From NCBI RefSeq assembly GCF_009372235.1, contig NZ_ML762920.1:403298-467297 (forward strand): a DNA stretch of 64,000 bases. The letters run 5' to 3'. This DNA is from Dickeya oryzae. GTDB lineage: Bacteria; Pseudomonadota; Gammaproteobacteria; Enterobacterales; Enterobacteriaceae. Below the pieces are notes generated by a model. The model was not told where the DNA came from. It made no database searches and saw only the letters and a list, made by a program, of their open reading frames with translations. A program made the position numbers and the translations under genes. How positions within the stretch are numbered: the stretch's first letter is position 1; the number at the start of each line of letters is the position of its first letter. Shown one piece after another: positions 36,068 to 44,317 of the stretch.

Positions 36068-38446
36068 TTAGCGCTGGGAAGGCAGTGTGTACTGCGTGGT
36101 GCGTTCGCCATTAATGTACAGCGCGCGTTGCTCGTCTGGCGGCAACTGCACGGTCAACTGACGCCACGCCGGTACAAACGCCCCTTCCGTGTGGAAGGTC
36201 ACGTCAATACGTCCGGCACTGCAACTCAGCTCCCAACGCAGCCACAACGCCTGTCCATCACGCCAGCGGTGGGTTTCCCCGTCATCTTCAAACAACAGGC
36301 CCTGACGTGTGCCATTCCCCATCAGCGGGAAAAGCAGCATGGTGCGCTGGTCGTCGCTATCCGGGCAGACAAAATCGGTACGCGCCGACATCGGTATCAT
36401 GGCACCGGCCCGGACCAGCAGGGGTAAACGTTCCAGCGGCGCATCCAGCGTCACCGTTTGTCCCGCGCTGAACCAGTCACCGCGATAAAAGTCGTACCAG
36501 CCCTCGTGATTATCCGGCAAGTAGACCTGACGCTGACGTTGCCCCGGTTCCACGACGCTGGCAACCAGTAGATCTTTACCGAGCATGAAATCGTCGCTTT
36601 CCTCAAAGGTGCGCGGATCATGCTCATGATCCAGAAACATCGGGCGAAGCATCGGCTCGTCATCCGTATGGGCCTGCCAGAACAAGGTATACAGGTACGG
36701 CAACAGTCGATAACGCAACTGAATGGCATCACGGATAATCGGCGTGACCGCCGGGTACATCCAGGGTTCGTTAACCGTGGCGTCATCATTCCATGAGTGA
36801 ATGGTAAAGCGCGGATGCATCACCCCGTTTTGTACCCAGCGTACAAACAGTTCGGCGTCTGGCTTATTACCGGCAAAGCCGCCCACATCATGCCCGACGT
36901 TATACAGGCCAGACAGGCTCATGCCGACGCCCATGCGGGTGTTATAACGCAGTGTCTGCCAGTTGGTGCGGTTGTCACCGCTCCAGGTCTGCACGTAACG
37001 CTGCATACCGGCGCTGCCGGAGCGTGAAATCAGGTAAGGACGTAGCTCAGGCGCGAAGCGCTGCTGCGCCTCCATAGACGCACGCATCATCAGCAACGGC
37101 ATCAATGGACGAATATGCTTGATGGCAATCGGCTGCCCAAAGCCATGACAGCGCGCCTCGCCATCCCAGACTTCGAATTCGTTGTTGTCGTTCCAGGTTG
37201 AATCAATCCCTTTTTCCAGCAGTTGCCGGGTGACGTTTTCCTGCCACCAGGCAACGGTATCAGGGTTGGTGAAATCCAGATGGGAGCCTTCATCGTCCCA
37301 GAAACTGGAGCGCTCCGGGTTATCCGATTCTGAATCACGCACAAACAACCCTTTCGCGGCCACTTCCTGATAACGGGGATGATCCTGCAACAGGCAAGGC
37401 TTGATGTTGGCGGCCAGATGCAGCCCCGCATCATGAAACGCCTGGCTCATCTGCTCCGGCTGCGGCACCTTGTCGTAGTTCCAGTTAAACACGTAGCGCT
37501 TATTGCCGATCGAGGTATACCCAGACGAAAGCTGGAAAGAATCACACGGGATAGCATGCTGGCGGCACAATTCAATGAACGACAACAGCTGTTGCTGAGC
37601 ATCGGGTGCATCGGTGTAATGCATGGTAGACCCACTGTAGCCGAGGCTCCATTTAGGGCCAAAGTAGGTTTTACCGGTAAGCCGGACAAAGGCTTTGGTC
37701 ACATCCAGGATCGCCGGGCCGAGCAGGAAATAGTAATCCAAATCCCCGGCCTCAGCCTGATAGCGACGGTAAGCCAGATGGTAGTTATCAAGCTCGTTAC
37801 CCAGATCCAACCAGGTGGAACTGAGGTTGTCATAAAACACGCCATAGCTGACACCGGGCTGGTTCACAATGGTGAACGGCAGGTGCTTATACAGCGGATC
37901 GGTGCTTTGCGCGTTATAGCCCATCGCATCCAGATTACGGAATTCAAAGCGACGACCGGCGCGGTTGAGATCCCCGGCTTTTTCGCCCAGCCCGTAGCAA
38001 CGTTCCTGTGGTGTACGGCGCTGGTAGTGCGCCACACCATCACCGTGACGGTTAAGCAGATAAGCGCCGGTTGGCCGGTCAGAGGCCAGCGGCTGCCAGT
38101 TCCCCTGCGCATCACAGTATTCCCATGACAACCACAGCGGCTGGTGTACCGTCACCCGCAGTTGCGCGGTGCTTATCTGCAACGCATCACCTTGCCAGGA
38201 TAAGCTATACCCCGGTAAGGCAAAGCCGTCGCTGCTCTCGCGCACCCGCCCCTGCCACGGAACATCATCCTGCTGCGGCGCGATACTCCAGGTACGGTTC
38301 AATCGCAGTTCATCATCCTGCTTAATCAATACCCGCATTAACCCCGGCGCCAGCACATACAACATAAAGCGATGTGCGCCGTCCACCAGCAACTCGACCC
38401 GATCCTCGGCCTGATGGTGCAATACCCAGTGTTTCAATGTCTTCAT
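36068..38446 (-). CDS. Glycoside hydrolase family 31 alpha-glycosidase
   Basis: This 792-residue retaining alpha-glycosidase has an N-terminal beta-sandwich (about 1-230), then a (beta/alpha)8 barrel. The nucleophile is Asp420 in STWNDNNEFEVWDG and the acid/base Asp491 in WSGDNRTNW; SLSGLYNVGHDVGGFAG and a C-terminal sandwich follow. There is no signal peptide, so it acts in the cytoplasm on an imported substrate. The WND-N-NE signature is that of alpha-glucosidase-type GH31 members rather than the YicI xylosidase type, and the sulfoquinovosidase arginine motif was not seen. It lies 62 bases downstream of an MFS transporter and opposite a LacI-type regulator, so a regulated catabolic operon is likely. 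Substrate unknown. Confidence 0.88.
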   Translation of the reverse strand: MKTLKHWVLHHQAEDRVELLVDGAHRFMLYVLAPGLMRVLIKQDDELRLNRTWSIAPQQDDVPWQGRVRESSDGFALPGYSLSWQGDALQISTAQLRVTVHQPLWLSWEYCDAQGNWQPLASDRPTGAYLLNRHGDGVAHYQRRTPQERCYGLGEKAGDLNRAGRRFEFRNLDAMGYNAQSTDPLYKHLPFTIVNQPGVSYGVFYDNLSSTWLDLGNELDNYHLAYRRYQAEAGDLDYYFLLGPAILDVTKAFVRLTGKTYFGPKWSLGYSGSTMHYTDAPDAQQQLLSFIELCRQHAIPCDSFQLSSGYTSIGNKRYVFNWNYDKVPQPEQMSQAFHDAGLHLAANIKPCLLQDHPRYQEVAAKGLFVRDSESDNPERSSFWDDEGSHLDFTNPDTVAWWQENVTRQLLEKGIDSTWNDNNEFEVWDGEARCHGFGQPIAIKHIRPLMPLLMMRASMEAQQRFAPELRPYLISRSGSAGMQRYVQTWSGDNRTNWQTLRYNTRMGVGMSLSGLYNVGHDVGGFAGNKPDAELFVRWVQNGVMHPRFTIHSWNDDATVNEPWMYPAVTPIIRDAIQLRYRLLPYLYTLFWQAHTDDEPMLRPMFLDHEHDPRTFEESDDFMLGKDLLVASVVEPGQRQRQVYLPDNHEGWYDFYRGDWFSAGQTVTLDAPLERLPLLVRAGAMIPMSARTDFVCPDSDDQRTMLLFPLMGNGTRQGLLFEDDGETHRWRDGQALWLRWELSCSAGRIDVTFHTEGAFVPAWRQLTVQLPPDEQRALYINGERTTQYTLPSQR

Positions 38447-38475
38447 AACATCACTCGTCTATTCGGAAATTCTGT

Positions 38476-38509
38476 CAATACTGAAACGTTATCAATATTG
38501 AAACGTTAT
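38476..38509. repeat. 17-bp tandem duplication between the MFS and GH31 genes
   Basis: CAATACTGAAACGTTAT and CAATATTGAAACGTTAT (one mismatch) fill most of the 62-base gap; the second unit touches the MFS stop codon and a CAATG follows in the coding sequence. Confidence 0.8.
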
Positions 38510-39807
38510 CAATGTGCGCGCTGACGACGCTCGGCAATGAACGCCACCAAAAACAGTGCGCCAAACAAATCAAAAAAGCCCATCGCCACAAACAGTGGAT
38601 TAAAGCCAATCTTGTCGGCGGTCACACCAATCAACAACGAAAACAGGAAACTGGCAATCCAGGCACTGGCACCGCGCATACCGTTAACGGTCGCCATTTG
38701 GCCTTTATCGAACGAATCCACCACCACAGCGCTCAGCATGCAGGAAATGATCTGGTGACCAAACCCGCCGATGGAGATCAAAATGATGGCCAGATAAGGG
38801 TTTTGGGTCACGCTGACCAGTGCGAGCGACAGCATCAGGAATGCGCCGGTCACCGAACTGCCCACCACGGAATTAATCCGTGAACAACCAAACCAGCGCG
38901 TGTAGAGCTTGGTCAGATAACCACTGGCGATACTGCCAAAGTCAGCGGCCAGAAACGGCAGCCAGGCGAACATGGCGATCTGTTTCAAATCCATACCGCG
39001 CTCTTTCGCCAGATACAGCGGCACCCAGAAGCTCAGCACCGCCCAGGCCGGTTCAGCCATAAACGCCGGAATGGCGATACCGTAGAAACGGCGGTTTTTC
39101 AGCACCGTTTTCATGGCGGTGAAAAACGGTTGTTTCACCGGTGCCGGTTCGTTGTCCTGACGGATAAATGCCAGCTCGGCTTTACTCAGGTTCGGGTGTT
39201 TTTCCGGATCATGGTAAAACAGCCACCACAACACCACCCAAAGCATGGCCAGCACCCCGGCAAAAATGAATGCCCCCTGCCAGCCCAACAGCGAGTGGGC
39301 AATCACGATGATCGGCGGAGCCAGCATCGCACCAATGGAAAACCCAACGCCTGCCCAACCGGCAGCCACAGGGCGCTCCTGACGAGGGAACCACTCGCCA
39401 ATTGTTTTCGCGTTGGCAGGTGTAGCGGCGGCTTCAGCGCCCCCCATCATGAAACGCAAGACTGCGAGTTGAATCCAACTGCCAGCTCCGGCATGCAACA
39501 GACACATCAGCGCCCAGATAACCGCGCAAATCATGAAGCCCATCTTTAAGCCGATGACGTCGATAAGCCATCCACACAACGGTTGGAATAGGGTGTAAGC
39601 CAATTGGAACGCACCAACAATCCAGGAGTATTGCTCGGTAGTAATGTTTAAAACGGTTTTTAATTCAGGTGCCAAAATACCCAGTGAATTACGGGTGATG
39701 TAATTGACGGTGACGCCAAACAGAAATAACGCCAGAACCCACCAGCGTAATTGTTTGAATTTTCGTTTTTCATTCACAGCGGGAGAGGAATTAACGTCGA
39801 GACTCAT
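38509..39807 (-). CDS. MFS transporter, anion:cation symporter (hexuronate/sugar-acid) family
   Basis: This 432-residue, 12-segment permease resembles ExuT, GudP and related sugar-acid transporters. Key blocks are NYITRNSLGILAPELK (after TM1), PLCGWLIDVIGLKMGF (the MFS motif loop 2-3), RFMMGGAEAAATPANAKTIGEWFPRQERP and AGWAGVGFSIGAMLAPPI. The long central loop carries YHDPEKHPNLSKAE. The start at 39807 has AAGGAGA 8 bases ahead; a frame open to 39852 is rejected. It is the first gene of the putative operon with GH31 and divergent from the LacI-type gene 300 bases away. The substrate is probably an anionic sugar derivative, by family only. Confidence 0.88.
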   Translation of the reverse strand: MSLDVNSSPAVNEKRKFKQLRWWVLALFLFGVTVNYITRNSLGILAPELKTVLNITTEQYSWIVGAFQLAYTLFQPLCGWLIDVIGLKMGFMICAVIWALMCLLHAGAGSWIQLAVLRFMMGGAEAAATPANAKTIGEWFPRQERPVAAGWAGVGFSIGAMLAPPIIVIAHSLLGWQGAFIFAGVLAMLWVVLWWLFYHDPEKHPNLSKAELAFIRQDNEPAPVKQPFFTAMKTVLKNRRFYGIAIPAFMAEPAWAVLSFWVPLYLAKERGMDLKQIAMFAWLPFLAADFGSIASGYLTKLYTRWFGCSRINSVVGSSVTGAFLMLSLALVSVTQNPYLAIILISIGGFGHQIISCMLSAVVVDSFDKGQMATVNGMRGASAWIASFLFSLLIGVTADKIGFNPLFVAMGFFDLFGALFLVAFIAERRQRAH

Positions 39808-39908
39808 GGTGATCTCCTTACAGCGGATTTCGGTGAATACCTGTCGGCACACACCATCCTGATGTTCTAATATTCAGATTTTTATAAAGTTTTATGTCTT
39901 TTAAACCC

Positions 39909-39938
39909 ATTCTTCCAGTGGAAGATAACCGGAAGAAT
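39909..39938. promoter_or_regulatory. Palindromic operator candidate for the LacI-type regulator
   Basis: TCTTCCAGTGGAAGA (39911-39925) is a perfect 7-1-7 palindrome, and an overlapping ATTCTTCC ... GGAAGAAT pair spans 39909-39938. It lies about 100 bases before the MFS start, in the divergent promoter region. LacI-family dimers bind such odd- or even-centred palindromes. Confidence 0.5.
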
Positions 39939-40028
39939 CGCGACATATTCAGCGTAAGGAAATAAAAAAGCGGGAGATACTCACTTTTTTGCAACTATTT
40001 TCATGATAGCGTCATTACCTGCTATTTT

Positions 40029-40056
40029 TGGTCATTTTTATGCCTAAAACCGACCA
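40029..40056. promoter_or_regulatory. Second interrupted palindrome before the LacI-type gene
   Basis: TGGTC..TTTTA....TAAAA..GACCA, a 28-base dyad with two matched 5-base blocks on each side, 52-79 bases before the regulator's ATG. Possibly an autoregulatory site or another regulator's box. Confidence 0.4.
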
Positions 40057-40107
40057 TCTTCTGCTTATGAAAATTTTTTCATCAGCCAAATTGAGCAGGA
40101 TCACAAA

Positions 40108-41181
40108 ATGAAAAAAAACCTCCGGATCCGCGATATTGCCCTGCAAACCGGTTTTTCCGTCAGTACCGTTTCGCGGGTGCTGGCGGGTAAATCCAACACC
40201 AGTGAAGAGGCACGGATGCGCATCCTCACTGCCGCCCGGCAATACGGTGTGATGGATAACCTGGCTACCGGTCGTTTATTACTGAATAGCCTGACCGTGT
40301 TCGCTCCAGAGCGGGCCTTTAACAGCCGGGCCGACATCTTTTATCACAAGGTATTGCAAGGGGTGCAGGAGTCGCTGGACCCGCATGACGTTCGCCTGCG
40401 TTACTGCGGGCTGGCAGAGAACGACAGCGATGTCTCACTCTTTCTGGAGAAAATGTCCGCGCCGGAAACCGAAGGCGCGATATTGATCGGTATTGATGAC
40501 CCGTATATCCACGCGCTGGCGGCAGAATTGAATAAACCGTGCATACTGGTGAACTGCTTTGATCACAAAATGAGGTTGTCCGGTGTCTCGCCTGCGCACC
40601 AGCTTATTGGCGAATTTGCTGCCAATTACCTGATTGAGCAGGGACACCGCCAGATCCTCACCCTACTCTGCCTGCGGCGTTATACCATGGAGTGGCGGCT
40701 GACGGGGATCCGCGAGGCGTATCAACAGCATAATCTACCGTTTAGCGAGGAGCGCCACCTGCTCACCCCCCGCGGTTTCGGCAGCGCAGAAGCGGAACAG
40801 GCTGTCACCGAGTTTCTGGCCAGCTGCCCACGTGAGCAGTACCCTACCGCGATACTGGCGGGCGGCAACTTCATCGCGGTAGGTGCGATTAATGCGCTGC
40901 ATAAAGCAAAGTTGCGGGTACCACAAGACATATCGGTACTGAGCATGGATGGTGCCAACCTGGCGGCGGTGCATGACATCCCGCTCACCTCGATACTGAT
41001 TCCATGCGAAGAATTGGGTCGGGAAGCCGTCAGATTATTGCAACTGCAGTTGATGCAACCGGGTCGCGGTCACGGCAATCTGTTGCTGAACGGTACGCTG
41101 GCCGTGAGAAGTTCGGTCAAGCGTATTCGGCCAAGTCAGCGCCACTCGCCGGTGCAAGACACGGATTTATACGATGCCTGA
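40108..41181 (+). CDS. LacI-family transcriptional regulator
   Basis: This 357-residue regulator has a LacI helix-turn-helix at the N terminus (RIRDIALQTGFSVSTVSRVLAGKSNTSEEARMRI, about residues 5-40). A short hinge (NLATGRLLLNSLTVFAPE) lacks the usual YxPN, then comes a periplasmic-binding-like effector domain with GAILIGIDD, FAANYLIEQGHRQI, AILAGGNFIAVGAI and LSMDGANLAAVHDIPLTSI. It diverges from the MFS-GH31 operon and is probably its repressor, with an imported sugar or its breakdown product as effector. The VPQDISVLSMDG and LTSILIP blocks are standard for the family. The specific ligand cannot be assigned. Confidence 0.9.
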   Translation: MKKNLRIRDIALQTGFSVSTVSRVLAGKSNTSEEARMRILTAARQYGVMDNLATGRLLLNSLTVFAPERAFNSRADIFYHKVLQGVQESLDPHDVRLRYCGLAENDSDVSLFLEKMSAPETEGAILIGIDDPYIHALAAELNKPCILVNCFDHKMRLSGVSPAHQLIGEFAANYLIEQGHRQILTLLCLRRYTMEWRLTGIREAYQQHNLPFSEERHLLTPRGFGSAEAEQAVTEFLASCPREQYPTAILAGGNFIAVGAINALHKAKLRVPQDISVLSMDGANLAAVHDIPLTSILIPCEELGREAVRLLQLQLMQPGRGHGNLLLNGTLAVRSSVKRIRPSQRHSPVQDTDLYDA

Positions 41182-41212
41182 TGAGGGGGTGAAATCGGTA
41201 GGATCAGGGCTT

Positions 41213-41247
41213 CAGGCCCGCCATACCGTCAGGGTGTAGCGGGCCTG
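41213..41247. terminator. Hairpin between the converging LacI-type and ycfJ genes
   Basis: CAGGCCCGC / GCGGGCCTG, 9-bp stem with a 17-base loop, 32 bases past the regulator's stop. No clear T-run. Confidence 0.5.
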
Positions 41248-41260
41248 TCAGTCTGGCGCA

Positions 41261-41800
41261 TCAACTGGATTGGTTGATGACTAACTGCCCGTTGCTGTCG
41301 AGTGGGATACGGGTACCAGGGTCACGATCCATCCTGATTTTGCCTTCCTGATCGCCAATCTTGTAGGTGACGTCATAACCCAGCACTTTTTGTGACTTGT
41401 CATACACCGTTTGGCAGCGTTGCTGCGTAGAGGTGGTGACATCATTGTCCTGCATATTCCCTTGCACCTGGTTACCGGCATAACCACCGGCCAGCGCCCC
41501 GGCGACCGTTGCCACATCGCGTCCGCGCCCGCCACCGATCTGGTGTCCCAACACGCCACCTGCCACCGCACCCAACAGTGAACCGGCAAGGCGGTTTTCG
41601 TCCTGTACCGGCTGACGGCGCGTCACCGTCACATTACGGCATTCCTGACGCGGCGTTTTCACCGTTTCTTTGATGGGTGTAGCTGTCAGCACCTGTGCAA
41701 ACTGCGGTCTGGATGCGAACACATCCAGACTGGCAACAGCGGCGACGCCCAGCGCTGCCGCCATACCGATACCCACACCCGCTAACATTGACTTGTTCAC
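41261..41800 (-). CDS. ycfJ: Glycine-zipper envelope protein YcfJ
   Basis: This 179-residue protein has an N-terminal membrane or signal segment (NKSMLAGVGIGMAAALGVAAVASLDVF) and a glycine-zipper 2TM domain (GSLLGAVAGGVLGHQIGGGRGRDVATVAGALAGGYAGNQ). The C-terminal block (CQTVYDKSQKVLGYDVTYKIGDQEGKIRMDRDPG) is nearly the same as in E. coli YcfJ. The start is a GTG at 41800 with AGGAGG 6 bases ahead; an ATG at 41830 is rejected because it would contain that site. Function is not established; the family has been linked to envelope stress and biofilm. Confidence 0.9.
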   Translation of the reverse strand: MNKSMLAGVGIGMAAALGVAAVASLDVFASRPQFAQVLTATPIKETVKTPRQECRNVTVTRRQPVQDENRLAGSLLGAVAGGVLGHQIGGGRGRDVATVAGALAGGYAGNQVQGNMQDNDVTTSTQQRCQTVYDKSQKVLGYDVTYKIGDQEGKIRMDRDPGTRIPLDSNGQLVINQSS

Positions 41801-42143
41801 AGGAAACCTCCTGAATAAATAATCACGCACCGTCCATCTCGCCGTGCCTTGTACGGTTTATCACCGCCGGATGGCTGACCCGAAAGCCCCGCTTGCGGGG
41901 GGGCAGCGTGTGCGCAACGCCGCCTGATGCGATGAAGTCTGCCGAATCCCTGCGGTACTCTCAATCGGATTACTACCTTAAAAGGGAGCGTCAGATAACA
42001 AAACCGTCACATTTAAGAGTTTTCTTACCTTAAGTTGGCGTTAGTGCAATATTTTATTCTGGAATAGATGCAGTCTGGCGGGGAATAACAGGTTGCCCGC
42101 CGGGTAGCGGGCAACCTGAAGGCAAAGCCGAGCGGTATCAGCC
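41801..42143. other. 343 bp between ycfJ and ndh
   Basis: Contains the ycfJ promoter region, a GC-rich GCCCCGC-TTG-CGGGGGG hairpin near 41890-41912, and the ndh hairpin (42089-42118). No gene seen. Confidence 0.5.
42089..42118 (-). terminator. Hairpin downstream of ndh
   Basis: CAGGTTGCCCGC / GCGGGCAACCTG, perfect 12-bp stem with a 6-base loop, followed on the minus strand by TTATTCCCC. Probable ndh terminator with a weak U-tract. Confidence 0.6.
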
Positions 42144-43451
42144 TTAGTGCAATTTGAGGCGCGGGCGGATAACCCGGTTGATGCTACCGACCAGCATCAT
42201 CAGGCCGGTTTTGATATAGCCATGCAACGCAATTTGATGCATACGGTAGAGCGAAATGTAAACGAATCGGGCAATGCGCCCTTCTACCATCACCGAGCCA
42301 CGCATCAGGTTCCCCATCAGACTACCGACGGTGCTGAATTTGGATAATGACACCAACGAGCCGTGGTCTTTATAGACATAGGCTTTCAGTGGCTGATCAT
42401 TCAGCAAGGCCAGAATATTGCTGTAGCAACGTGATGCCATTTGATGCGCGGCCTGCGCACGCGGCGGCACCACGCCACCACCTGGCTGAGGACAAGATGC
42501 ACAGTCGCCGATGGCGAAAATCGCCGGATCACGCGTGGTCTGTAGCGTCGGCTCTACCACCAACTGGTTGATGCGGTTGGTTTCCAGGCCCGCAATCTCC
42601 CTCATGGCATCAGCCGCTTTGATACCCGCCGCCCATACCATCAGGTCAGCGTCAATAAATTCGCCGTCCTTGGTATTCAGACCGCCTTGTTCAGCGCTGG
42701 TCACCATGGTTTTGGTCAGTACGCGAACACCGAGTTGAGTCAATTCATGATGCGCCGCCGCAGAAATACGCGGTGGCAGGGCTGGCAGAATACGCTCACC
42801 GGCTTCCACCAACGTCACGTTCAGCGCTTGATTGCTAAGGCTGTCAAACCCGTAACTGTGCAGCTGTTTGACCGCATTGTGCAGCTCGGCAGACAGTTCC
42901 ACACCGGTGGCACCGCCCCCGACAATCGCGATATTGACCCTCTCTTTTTCGCCCTGAGAGGCGGAGAATTTGAGGAACAGGTTGAGCATTTCGTTGTGAA
43001 AACGGCGAGCCTGTTTCGGGTTATCGAGGAAAATGCAGTGATCTTTGACCCCTGGGGTGCCAAAGTCATTGGAGGTACTGCCCAGCGCCACCACCAGAAT
43101 GTCGTAAGGCAGTGAACGGGCCGCGACCAGCAACTCCCCTTGATCATTGCGGATCTCGGCTAACTGGATAGTACGCTGTTCACGATCAATATCGGTCAGC
43201 ATACCCAGTTGGAAATTGAAATGATGATGGCGGGCATGCGCCAGATAGCTCAACGCATCCATGTCATCATCCAGCGAACCGGTCGCCACTTCGTGCAGCA
43301 GCGGCTTCCACAGGTGGCTGTGATTACGGTCCACCAGTGTGATTTCCGCTTTATTCTTGCGACCGAGCTTGCGCCCCAGGCTGGTCGCCAGTTCCAGTCC
43401 GCCGGCACCGCCGCCGACAATCACGATTTTCTTGATTGGCAATGATGTCAA
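42144..43451 (-). CDS. ndh: NADH:quinone oxidoreductase II (NDH-2)
   Basis: This 435-residue peripheral inner-membrane flavoenzyme oxidises NADH and reduces ubiquinone without pumping protons. The FAD-binding [10 protein letters not shown] is at about residues 13-22, NADH-binding [13 protein letters not shown] in the middle, and the FAIGDCASC block binds the flavin end. The C-terminal amphipathic membrane anchor region ([26 protein letters not shown]) is present. It closely matches E. coli Ndh. Upstream is a perfect FNR box, in keeping with anaerobic repression. Confidence 0.96.
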   Translation of the reverse strand: MTSLPIKKIVIVGGGAGGLELATSLGRKLGRKNKAEITLVDRNHSHLWKPLLHEVATGSLDDDMDALSYLAHARHHHFNFQLGMLTDIDREQRTIQLAEIRNDQGELLVAARSLPYDILVVALGSTSNDFGTPGVKDHCIFLDNPKQARRFHNEMLNLFLKFSASQGEKERVNIAIVGGGATGVELSAELHNAVKQLHSYGFDSLSNQALNVTLVEAGERILPALPPRISAAAHHELTQLGVRVLTKTMVTSAEQGGLNTKDGEFIDADLMVWAAGIKAADAMREIAGLETNRINQLVVEPTLQTTRDPAIFAIGDCASCPQPGGGVVPPRAQAAHQMASRCYSNILALLNDQPLKAYVYKDHGSLVSLSKFSTVGSLMGNLMRGSVMVEGRIARFVYISLYRMHQIALHGYIKTGLMMLVGSINRVIRPRLKLH

Positions 43452-43570
43452 AATGACCCCCTGAAAATTTGTAAACCAATAGTTAACAAAGAGTAAATAA
43501 TATCCTTAAATTACATATGGTTATAAATGATTGAATGGGATATTTGTCATGAGAATATCATGTAAGGTCA

Positions 43571-43600
43571 TTTGGTCATACCAAAATTGATTTAAATCAA
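43571..43600 (-). promoter_or_regulatory. FNR box and adjacent palindrome upstream of ndh
   Basis: TTGATTTAAATCAA at 43587-43600 is a perfect match to the FNR consensus TTGAT-N4-ATCAA, centred about 142 bases before the ndh start. Next to it TTTGGT-CAT-ACCAAA (43571-43585) is a perfect 6-3-6 palindrome of unknown ownership. FNR represses ndh in E. coli. Confidence 0.72.
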
Positions 43601-43741
43601 TTTACTTTAGTTACAGATAGTCAGCCTGAAAAATTAGATATTGATAACCAATAGGTTAGCAAAAGAGGTCGGCAGAGGAAAAACAGGCTGCCAGACCCGC
43701 ACTGAGCGAATCCGGCAACGATAGAAAGCGACAGGAAGGGA

Positions 43742-44284
43742 TCAGCCTAATGATTTAAAGGCTTTGATGCGCTGCAGGTGTGAAGAAATATCGCGGAACT
43801 TATGGCCTTCGATGTCGTTCCAGATGATTTCGTAATACTCGCCCAACAGGCGGGCGCTGCGCTGGTTATCCAGCATGTCGTCATGACGTGATAAAACCAC
43901 CATGCAGCGATCGCGGTTTTTCTCACGGAAATTCTCTACGCATTTGGTGGCGATATCAGCGTACTCTTCCGGGCGATCGATTTTACCAGCCATATTCTCT
44001 TGCGGGAACAAATTAGGGTTGAACATGACCTGACGGATATCGCACAGGAAGCCAATGCGTTCAGCCCAAAATCCCCCCAGTCCAACGCCACAAATCAACG
44101 GGCGATTATCCTCATTGGATTGCAGCATCTTGTCGACTTCCCTGAGCAGATGCTGCATATCATGTCGCGGATGCAGGGTGCTGTAGCTCACCAGTCGGAC
44201 ATCCGGGTCGATGAACTGCAACTGCAGCACTTTCTCATGATTACCCGGACTGCTTGAATCAAAACCGTGCAAATAGATGATCAT
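43742..44284 (-). CDS. ycfP: YqiA/YcfP family alpha/beta-fold protein
   Basis: This 180-residue UPF0227 protein has an alpha/beta-hydrolase-like fold: [16 protein letters not shown] at the N terminus, [33 protein letters not shown] in the middle and [16 protein letters not shown] at the end. The nucleophile elbow reads GVGLGG, as in E. coli YcfP, so the usual Ser is absent and catalysis is uncertain. It is the last of the nagZ-side minus-strand genes (33 bases after nagZ) and precedes ndh, the E. coli order. Biological role unknown. Confidence 0.9.
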   Translation of the reverse strand: MIIYLHGFDSSSPGNHEKVLQLQFIDPDVRLVSYSTLHPRHDMQHLLREVDKMLQSNEDNRPLICGVGLGGFWAERIGFLCDIRQVMFNPNLFPQENMAGKIDRPEEYADIATKCVENFREKNRDRCMVVLSRHDDMLDNQRSARLLGEYYEIIWNDIEGHKFRDISSHLQRIKAFKSLG

Positions 44285-44317
44285 CTGTGCCTTCCCTCCA
44301 GCCTTGTTTAGCGGTGA

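Noticed and set aside
37379-38128. 249-codon plus-strand frame
   Set aside because: Antisense to the GH31 coding sequence, no supporting features.
31617-41260. Genomic island or prophage
   Set aside because: No integrase, transposase, tRNA or clear direct-repeat attachment sites; genes are ordinary metabolic and regulatory types with similar codon use.
43742-44284. Inactivated hydrolase because the nucleophile elbow lacks Ser
   Set aside because: E. coli YcfP has the same GVGLGG sequence, so it is the family state and not a local defect.
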